This document shows positions 57,100-64,000 of a DNA stretch of 64,000 bases, in pieces. The translations under genes and the position numbers were made by a program. Source of the stretch: Termitomyces sp. T153 (taxonomy: Eukaryota > Basidiomycota > Agaricomycetes > Agaricales > Lyophyllaceae); the NCBI GenBank assembly GCA_018296165.2, contig JACKQL020000068.1, positions 186,001 through 250,000 of the forward strand, read 5' to 3'. Under the pieces are notes generated by a model that saw only the letters and a program-made list of their open reading frames with translations, did not search any database and had not been told where the DNA came from. Position 1 is the stretch's first letter; every line of letters starts with the position of its first letter.

Positions 57100-57780
57100 T
57101 GCTCACGCCGTAAGCAGTGCTTTGATTCTGTTGCCATATTGGTAACTCTGATATGGAATCACCGTCCATGATAGGCAGTCCAGCCATCACCAATGAACAT
57201 AAGCACCCAGGAAGTCAAATAGTACACCTGGCATTGATGGTATTTTGTTACGTGCAGGAAATGTATCCTTTGACAGGGCGACATACAATGCCCCAAGTTC
57301 ACACCGTGCCAAGTGATTCTGGTATACTGGCAAACAGACTGAGCGATATGGGACAATGCTACTACTTATGCTGACCCCGGACCCGTACAACTTCTGACAC
57401 TGACGTCTCAATCACACGGAAGTTATATCCATCAATGAATCTAGCCACCTGACAACTTTGAAGTGAATAATTCTCGGGTGTGTAAGGAACGTACTCGAAG
57501 GCCCTGTCAAAGCATTACGTGAGAGGGGTACATCAATTTTCCGCGTTCGTCACGAAGCCTGGGAGAAAACGTACCAGATGGCGAGGAGGTGGTGCCTGTA
57601 GCAAGGAGAGCTCATGGGAATACTAATAAGTCTTTGGTTTGCCTTGCTTTCCATCCTTTCAGGGCCAGTGCAGTGGGCCCGTCCGTGCTCATGAGATACA
57701 TACAGGTTACTCACGTCCCACTCACTGCCCATCATTGTCGACCTCACAGCATTTTCTGCATGCCAGTTTGTGATTAGTTT
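57100..57780 (-). pseudogene. Possible remnant of a DUF6533-like membrane protein gene
   Basis: The minus strand holds protein-like pieces: MSSPCYRHHLLAIW, then (after a plausible GT-AG intron) AFEYVPYTPENYSLQSCQVA followed by RFIDGYNFRVIETSVSEVV, then LARCELGALYVALSKDTFPA. The run C....F..GY....ie.s.SE.v.v.aLYvalskd resembles the helix and loop RxYALWxRNK region of DUF6533 proteins. Too little is recognisable for a gene model. Confidence 0.3.
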
Positions 57781-58641
57781 CTTTCTTTCCTAGTTGGTTA
57801 CAACAGAAAGTCTGAGTTTGCGAAAATCCGTGTTCGGTTGTTCCTGGCTGTCTGGCATCCGAAATCAGAATGGCCGATGTCAATTATTTTAACTTTATCG
57901 TGCCTTTGACGGCATCTCTCATAGCTCTCCGAGAAGCTGAAACTCAATTGAACAGTTTGGAACACTGCCGACTGGCAGTTCCGAGATCTAGAATAGATTG
58001 AGGTTATATGAAAAGTTGAGCAAAATCTTGTCTTGAAAAATACTCAATAGTTGCTGCAGAAACCTCACCTCGAGACGCCTGAATTATATCTTTGAAGGGT
58101 CACATTTTGTTGAGCAAATTGGCCCCAGATTTCCTTTTCACATCTCTGCGTTGCCAGATGAGTCCAATATCTCAAGCAGGCTCGGAAACCAGGAGGAAGG
58201 TGATGTTCCCACGGTCAGAACGGCTATCCCCAGGACTTTCTGTTCAACTCATCTAAGTAACTGCGTAAAGATACTTACTCGTAAGTGTATAATTAACGTT
58301 GTTCAGTAGCGAACAGTTGGTGAATTGGCTTCGAAGTGAGCGTGTATAGATGAAGAACCAGAAAGAGTTTACATCTGAGGCAATCATCAGTTTAATGATG
58401 GTCGCATTGATAGACAACCCGACTTACTTTGATCTGAATTTCAACAATACATAGATTTGAACAAGCAGGTGATCACACAGTGATCGCCGCCGCGGGGGCC
58501 AGACAATGGGCACATTAAAGCCGATCGCAAGCACAAGAATTGTTGATCTAGTTGATATAGTATCGAACTTGGCCCTCCATTCCTGAACGATTGGGTCTCA
58601 ATGCATGAGCAACGGGGTGATTCGCCTCTCCCAAGTTCTAC
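57781..58641. other. No gene recognised
   Basis: CpG-normal sequence with several GCTCAAAA-type motifs; no domain found. Confidence 0.3.
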
Positions 58642-59274
58642 ATGGGTAATAACTTGAACACCATCAGGTACTATAGTATCAGCGAACTTGTAGAACAGCT
58701 GTCTGGCATTGTTCTTGATGTTAAGATCAACCGCGTCAGATATGAAGAAGTTGTTGAAAGCACAGGTTGGAGTGTTGAATACATTGTCCACGAACGGGAG
58801 TGTTGGTTCAATACAGGGATGGCTTATTTGGATAACAATTTTTGTAACGATATACCCTTCGACAATCACAGTTATTTGAAGGATTTCTTCTGGTATGCTT
58901 CTCTCTTCGATACTTACGCTGAATTATCTTTAACACGATATAAAAGGCGTTTCCTACATGCCCTCGACTCTCTCCGGGCACCTCAGTTGATCTCCTCAAG
59001 AAATCATCGTGCCACCGTCTCTTTACGACCGACGCCACGCTCAGGGACCAGGGCTCTCATTAACGGCATTCGCATACAAATTATAAACACTCCTATGGAA
59101 GAGGCACTTCAAGTAAAAGAGATTGCATCCTTTGCCATTGCAAATTCTAACCTTGGTCATGATGATCCCTATGAGCCTTATCCGCCTTCTTCCAAGCCTC
59201 CGGTCGATGATGACCCTTGCATTATCCTCCACATCTCCGGAAGCACCGTACCGCAGACCACCGAGCGTGGATGA
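58642..59274 (+). CDS. Orphan ORF, 210 residues
   Basis: A single open frame beginning MGNNLNTIRYYSISELVEQL with further stretches such as ESTGWSVEYIVHERECWFNT and DIPFDNHSYLKDFFWYASLF. It is free of stops in a region where random frames are short, has ordinary amino-acid composition and sits in CpG-normal DNA. It has no signal peptide and no membrane segment; a Pro-rich acidic C-terminus (EPYPPSSKPPVDDD). I recognise no family. It could be a complete small gene or the main exon of a larger one. Confidence 0.45.
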   Translation: MGNNLNTIRYYSISELVEQLSGIVLDVKINRVRYEEVVESTGWSVEYIVHERECWFNTGMAYLDNNFCNDIPFDNHSYLKDFFWYASLFDTYAELSLTRYKRRFLHALDSLRAPQLISSRNHRATVSLRPTPRSGTRALINGIRIQIINTPMEEALQVKEIASFAIANSNLGHDDPYEPYPPSSKPPVDDDPCIILHISGSTVPQTTERG

Positions 59275-60377
59275 ATTCTATTGAACCTGCCTGATATCAA
59301 AGGATATGCGATGTGGAAATGGTTGGTGGTGACTGGAAAGATTGTGTATTTTTGGTTGAAAAACCAGGACTTGATAGTGCAGAGCTGAGTGGTGTCATTG
59401 AGACTGGCCTGCATGAGGATGAGCAGGAGCTAGTGGAAGGTACCATTACACACACTGCACTGTAGTATGTCAGAGATCTGATGAAATTGAAATAAAATGA
59501 TGAAGCTAAGTTTCTGAGAAAAACATGAATTCAACAAGGTGTTCTAGACAATATACATGAGAATCATGTAGTAACATATTTAGGAGAAACAATAAAGAGT
59601 AGGTAAAAATAGGAAGAAGGCTTGAATGATGGAAAACTTGTAAAATCCAATGACATCATTACTACTTGTGACAAAATTGTAGAATGTTGACAATATATTT
59701 ATTTGGTCACAGAGTGTATTCCAAACAACACATACATGTTAACACTGCTATATTTCCATTGTTTCTCTCTTCTGCTATGTCTTCACTTTATATATCCTCT
59801 CCATTTCCACTAGGATCCTCATCTTCTCCAATGATTTTTTCTTCAAAGAATTCAACATCAGCCAAAATCAATCTGAATCTTCCAGACTTCAAAATGGTAA
59901 AATCAACAATTATGAAATTGCCCCAGCATATTGAGCACAGAATTTCAATATGAACTCTATGGTTCTGCCTAAACTCATATCAAGTCAGAGACTAACTACT
60001 GTAACATGTCTAGAATCCAACAAACATGCATTTCTGGCCTGGCAAGCACTCAAAGTCAGATTTGTGACAAGCAACTAAACATCTGGATATCAACTCACAG
60101 ACATTTTCCATGAGAATCAGAAGACATCATGGCAGCTTGTGCATCTGGAGACATTCATGGAGGATTCTAAAAAAAACCTCTGTTTGATTAAGTGCACATA
60201 TAGCTGTCCAATAAGCTGTTACTCACATGTCCAATTATATAGATCTTCTCAATCCAACATTCTCAATGCTTTCACAACCTTCTCTCTTCAGACTACCAGT
60301 ATGGAATCAACCAATGAATATTTCCTCTGCTTCTCTTCCAGTTCCTTGTTTTGACAAAGAACATTATTCCTTACTTA
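59275..60377. other. CpG-poor block; no gene recognised
   Basis: AT-rich debris leading into the MITE insertion. Confidence 0.3.
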
Positions 60378-60684
60378 CAGTGGCTCAAAAAACTGTCCCA
60401 ATGTTTTATACTTTGTGAAAGATGACATTGGCATAAAGGATTAGAAGTATCTAAGATTCTGGTTAAATCATGTAAGATACTATGGCATCATAGCTACACA
60501 TTGCATTCTGATTTATGTAATTCAAATCATAACTGATGGAGTAATGGCCATTTTAAAATATTTACTCATTGGGACAGTTTTTTGAGCCTCTCATTTTAAC
60601 CAGAATTTTAAGTACTTCCAATCCTTCATGCCAATGTCATCTTTCAAAAAGTATAAAACATTGGGACAGTTTTTTGAGCCACTG
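60378..60684. mobile_element. MITE of Tc1/mariner type
   Basis: 307 bp with long terminal inverted repeats of about 95 bp: both ends read CAGTGGCTCAAAAAACTGTC followed by CCAATGTTTTATACTTT and GATGACATTGGCAT. It is flanked by TA on both sides (60376-60377 and 60685-60686), the Tc1 target duplication. The interior (AATGGCCATTTTAAAATATT near 60545) is shared with the truncated Tc1 copy at 23021, indicating descent from it by internal deletion. Confidence 0.85.
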
Positions 60685-60686
60685 TA

Positions 60687-61215
60687 TTTACTTTCAGGCC
60701 ATATTAGTGACTGCTTTAATTTCACCAACACCATTTCCAACATTGGCTGAACAGTCATTTTCCCTGCTGAAAGAGCAACAGTCTGATCATCCCAACACCA
60801 CATGCTGGACCATTCAGGAGTTTTACATGGAAAGGATAACCAGGAAATCATCAAGCAGGTTAGAAAACTCAGATGATTCTTCAAAAAATATGATGACATG
60901 GTATGTTGAGACTGACAATAGACATCCAGTTACTGATGATAACATAGATGCAATCCAACTGCTTGCTTGCTTCATTGAGCATGAGTTGTTACACCAAGGA
61001 ATAGCTCCAGAATCATGGTCTAAGACTAGCCTAGAAGCATGTAATTCTTAAGAATACAATATGTGCCACTGGTTTCCTGAGCTCTCATGGTGCAAAAATA
61101 CCTAGAAGGTGCACATGACTGCCACATACAACTACTTGTCTTGGTATGTAAAGCACATCAGCCATTCAGCTCATGTCAAGACCAAGGCAATCAAAGTTAA
61201 AGATTATGATAGTCT
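60687..61215 (+). pseudogene. Transposon-derived ORF remnant
   Basis: After the MITE a frame reads PTPFPTLAEQSFSLLKEQQS, then DDNIDAIQLLACFIEHELLH and QGIAPESWSKTSLEACNS, a stop, then (in frame) YNMCHWFPELSWCKNT, a stop, and TATYNYLSWYVKHI. I recall similar W(G)...A......YR..M...FPELR.C..DWK......NYP.W patterns in repeated agaricomycete proteins of unknown function; this is from memory. The MITE is inserted just upstream, probably within the same ORF. Confidence 0.4.
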
Positions 61216-61249
61216 AACAAGTTGACCCTAGTCTAATGAGAAATGCCCT

Positions 61250-61480
61250 GCCTCCTTACCAATTGATTCACTTACAGCCCCAGTACAGAAGGTCCCCATA
61301 TTTATAATTCCATTCTTGGCCATCATTACAGTCCCCCATCACCAATTCTGATTGACAATGAACAGGAGTATAAGATTGGGGAGATACTGGATAGCCACCT
61401 TTTCAGGCAGAATATCCAATTTAAGGTCAAGTGGAAGGGTTACAGAATAAAGGATATAATATTGAGACAAAAGAAACAGA
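61250..61480 (+). pseudogene. Chromodomain remnant of a Ty3/gypsy chromovirus
   Basis: At about 61342-61445 the plus strand reads SPILIDNEQEYKIGEILDSH followed by LFRQNIQFKVKWKGYR, which is the start of a retroelement chromodomain (E.EVEEILDSR..RGK.QYLVKWKGY). The usual ...TWEP end is lost at a frame break. The chromodomain at the integrase C-terminus targets chromoviruses to histone-marked chromatin. Only this piece of the integrase is present. Confidence 0.7.
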
Positions 61481-62400
61481 GACAAAACTAAAGGTAGACA
61501 ATGGATAGAGGACTAAAGACAAAAGGTAGCCAACTTGGCAATATTAAGACTAGTAACTGACTACAGAGGAGCATGGTCCTCATACTAAGGGTGACTCCAG
61601 AAGGGTGCAGAGGAGCAACAATGGAAACAAAGGATCTCAGACAGACAAAGCATATTAGTAAGGGTAGAGCAGGTGTTGGACAGCTAGTGTGGGTCTTATT
61701 GGTGAAGGAATAAGCTGTGGTAAACCAACAGAATGAGATTTTGGGTAGTCTCCAATGGGGGAAGGCTAGTAATGCAGTGTTTATGCACCAATAGTGAGTC
61801 AATCTGAGTATTAGTGGTGGTAGTTGTGGAGGTCATGGAAGCCAAGGGGAGAAAAAGGTGGGTTCATGACAGGGTGCCAGCTTCTTGTATGATTCTTACT
61901 ATGCTAATCTCATTCACATCACTACTATATCAACATCATAAATGCATGTAGCAGGCAATGTGGCATTGCACACTTGTCCTAGCAAGTTATTTGATTCAAT
62001 CCTTTGGTCTTTGTGAGGCTGCTCAAACAGCCTTTCAGTCCTTGTATGTCCATGTGATGATCATCTCACAATTTAGTGATCAATGAAGAGACTCAGCCAC
62101 ATATATGCCTATGTGTCTGAAAAAAGCTATAGGTTTGTTACCATTGCACTAATGAACAATAACAGACTTATGGAAGACCAATGATAATTGCATATATTCA
62201 CAATAGTCCTTGCTATTTTGTTAGAATGTAATGATACAGATGAAAATAGGAGCATATCAAGATACTACAGCAATCAGATTATTATGATGTTGTATATGAC
62301 TATTACTACATGCTCAAGTTGGTATTGCTGTTGGCAAATACAATTGAGTACCAAGAGAAAAGATTACAAGTGCACTGAATAAAATGCAAATCAAGAACAC
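61481..62400. other. AT-rich, CpG-poor; possible LTR remains
   Basis: It follows the chromodomain, where a 3' LTR would lie. TTCATGACA at 61865-61873 resembles an LTR end, but I found no partner and do not call one. Confidence 0.3.
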
Positions 62401-64000
62401 TCACAATTCTGTTGGAAGAATTGTTTCTTCCCTTTGAGCATCTGAAAACATTTCTCAAACCTTTGTACGAGAGTTAAGTCTAACATATGTGGTCATTGAA
62501 ATAGAAAACTGTTGTAGAATGGCATAGAAATGACATACGTAACCTGTAGTGATTCCAGCAAGAGGTGAGCAAAAGTAACATTAAGGCATAATGCCCCCTA
62601 TAATTACCAGCATTGAATTGACATAAACTAGATTCACTTGACAGTGAAGAAAAGAAAGATAAACCATACATTTAAGGCATACCTTTTCCAATGATCATAG
62701 AAAAGGCTGATTATTATTGTTTATCAACAGAAATTCAGTTGGAGTCTTGGTTGAAGACATACAAGCATAGAGGAGACTGGTGGAAGGAGCAGCATAGTAC
62801 TTGAGTAGAAGTTTCTTTTCAGAAAGTAATAATGAAGCATGAATGCAGTATTGCTCACAGCAACAAGTGTAGATGCTGCAATGACACTTGTCAATAGTCC
62901 AGTGCCCATACTGAGCAGTTATGAATGAATGTACACATCATCCGATTCAATCTAAGCTTGCCTGAAGACAACAAGCCGGTTGATCACATTTTCAGACCTG
63001 CAGGAATATCATTCACATATTTCCCTCAGCCAAGTTAGAAACAGAGCTCACTTTTTAAATCCAGTACGCATCCTGTTCAGAAAGTATACAAGGGATGCAC
63101 TTATTACCAGATCACAGGTCATAGCCATAATCTGATAAAGGGAGTATGAAAGCTTGCTCCAATGTAAGCCAGGATTCAGCATAGTCCTTAAGAAATCAAT
63201 CCTCTTACACGTGGTAGTGGTCTTCTGAGAATGAATACTGAAGGATTGCCATATCTGTTTGAAATTTCAGATCAGTAGTATTATATAAAATGAACCTATC
63301 TCAACATGAAAGTGCTGATCACTAAAGTGAGAACCCATGTAAGAATCAGGAAGTTCAAAAGTGATGAAGTGCTGCCTCACTCAGACCAGCCCCTGACAGA
63401 AAGTTGCTAATAGCATCTTTAAAATTGCTGAAAACATACCAAATTGGGCAAGAGATGTGACCAGCTATGAGAGGATGATTACCATCCAAGCTACATGGAC
63501 ATGTACAATAGAATACCACATACTATGAATACAACAAGGGGTCTCTGCCATCGGTGTCCAATACTGACTATTGATGACTGAGAAGAACATCTAACATCAA
63601 ATGGGACATGGAACTTACGCTGGTGCACTCTCCATGCATAAAAGCTGATTACATTGAATATTAGCTTGATTGACACTACATAGTATGGGCACACCTTTGA
63701 ACCACGGATGTGACTATGGTCTGACATCATTGATAATAAGAGTTGTCGAAGGGAAAGAAATTTTTGACCCACAGAGAGTGTTGTTAGGAGCTGGACCAGT
63801 ATCACTATTCAAAGTAGCTGTTTTTAATCATACCACATACCGCAGAACCCCTAGATATATGATAATCAACACCATAATCACGGAAATCAACGGCATTATA
63901 CTCGCCAACTAATCTGGAGATGTGTCAATGTATTCTCAGGCATCTTTCCCACAATGTAGTCATTGTATACTGTCTGCACCAGGCAGACTACATGTATAAC
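62401..64000 (-). pseudogene. Decayed DUF6534-type membrane protein gene, 5' part outside the window
   Basis: Minus-strand paralogue of 29951-31963 in CpG-poor sequence. In order: YNDYIVGKMPENTL (about 63975), a 10-nt exon (63850-63841), FYAWRVHQ, GHRWQRPLVVFI, a 25-nt exon reading LVTSLAQF, a 12-nt exon (63392-63381) completing GAGL, MAMTCDLVISASLVYFLNRM then RTGFKK (about 63130-63055), NRLVVFS, MGTGLLTSVIAASTLVAV, YVNSML (62627-62608), a 5-nt exon (62543-62539), then LNSRTKV and a TGA at 62457-62455 where the intact gene has Arg (CGA to TGA). After that stop the frame stays open for 17 codons (EMFSDAQREETILPTEL) to a TGA at 62403-62401. One GC-AG intron (62961-62911) is shared with the paralogue. 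Confidence 0.65.

Noticed and set aside
61860..61880. TTCATGACA as an LTR end after the chromodomain
   Set aside because: No matching TGTCA start, partner LTR or target duplication was found.

Overview
The window looks like nuclear DNA of a filamentous basidiomycete, most likely an agaricomycete. Genes are split by many short introns of about 47-65 nt, and the host proteins belong to families typical of that group (F-box/LRR, BTB, AGC-like kinase, DUF6534-type and other seven-helix proteins, proteinase-K-like subtilisin, HMG-box factor). A coiled-coil protein type and a LINE C-terminus that I associate with Boletales (Scleroderma/Pisolithus/Suillus) suggest that order, but this is from memory, not from a search.

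The window alternates between CpG-normal gene islands and CpG-depleted transposon blocks. Layout: 1-2.3 kb old retroelement debris. 2.4-8.0 kb HpcH/HpaI aldolase (-), F-box protein (+), secreted subtilisin (+). 8.1-11.1 kb aldolase fragment, then a 2-kb terminal-inverted-repeat element with a LINE fragment inside. 11.6-14.1 kb protein kinase (+). 14.7-29 kb transposon block: a minus-strand LTR element (14955-22507) inserted in an unknown repeated ORF, a Tc1 end, a second copy of that ORF, a Ty3/gypsy pol remnant and a 65-bp tandem repeat. 30-44.8 kb second gene island: DUF6534 membrane protein, DHA2-type MFS transporter, BTB protein, seven-helix membrane protein, a decayed relative, an HMG-box factor. 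46-54 kb second transposon block: gypsy Gag, a young CpG-rich solo LTR, gypsy pol, Tc1 transposase. 54.6-55.9 kb intact paralogue of the seven-helix gene. 57-59 kb membrane-protein remnant and an orphan ORF. 59.3-64 kb MITE, transposon-derived ORF, chromodomain remnant, and a decayed DUF6534 paralogue running off the right edge.

The most notable observations concern gene structure and retrotransposition. (1) Two membrane-protein genes (29951-31963 and 38725-40028) each appear to use three GC-AG introns; exon lengths identical to those of paralogues at 62401-64000 and 54595-55855 support the junctions. (2) The DUF6534 gene pair shares microexons of 10, 12 and 5 nt, and the subtilisin has a 6-nt microexon carrying its catalytic Asp. 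(3) The LTR element at 14955-22507 has a 13-nt primer site perfectly complementary to the predicted 5' end of its own transcript, as in self-primed Tf1/sushi elements, and carries a decayed spliced coiled-coil gene antisense to the element. (4) One LTR family occurs both as CpG-poor old copies and as a CpG-rich solo LTR with a perfect 5-bp target duplication, a within-window record of CpG decay. I see no operon-like pathway cluster; the host genes appear functionally independent.
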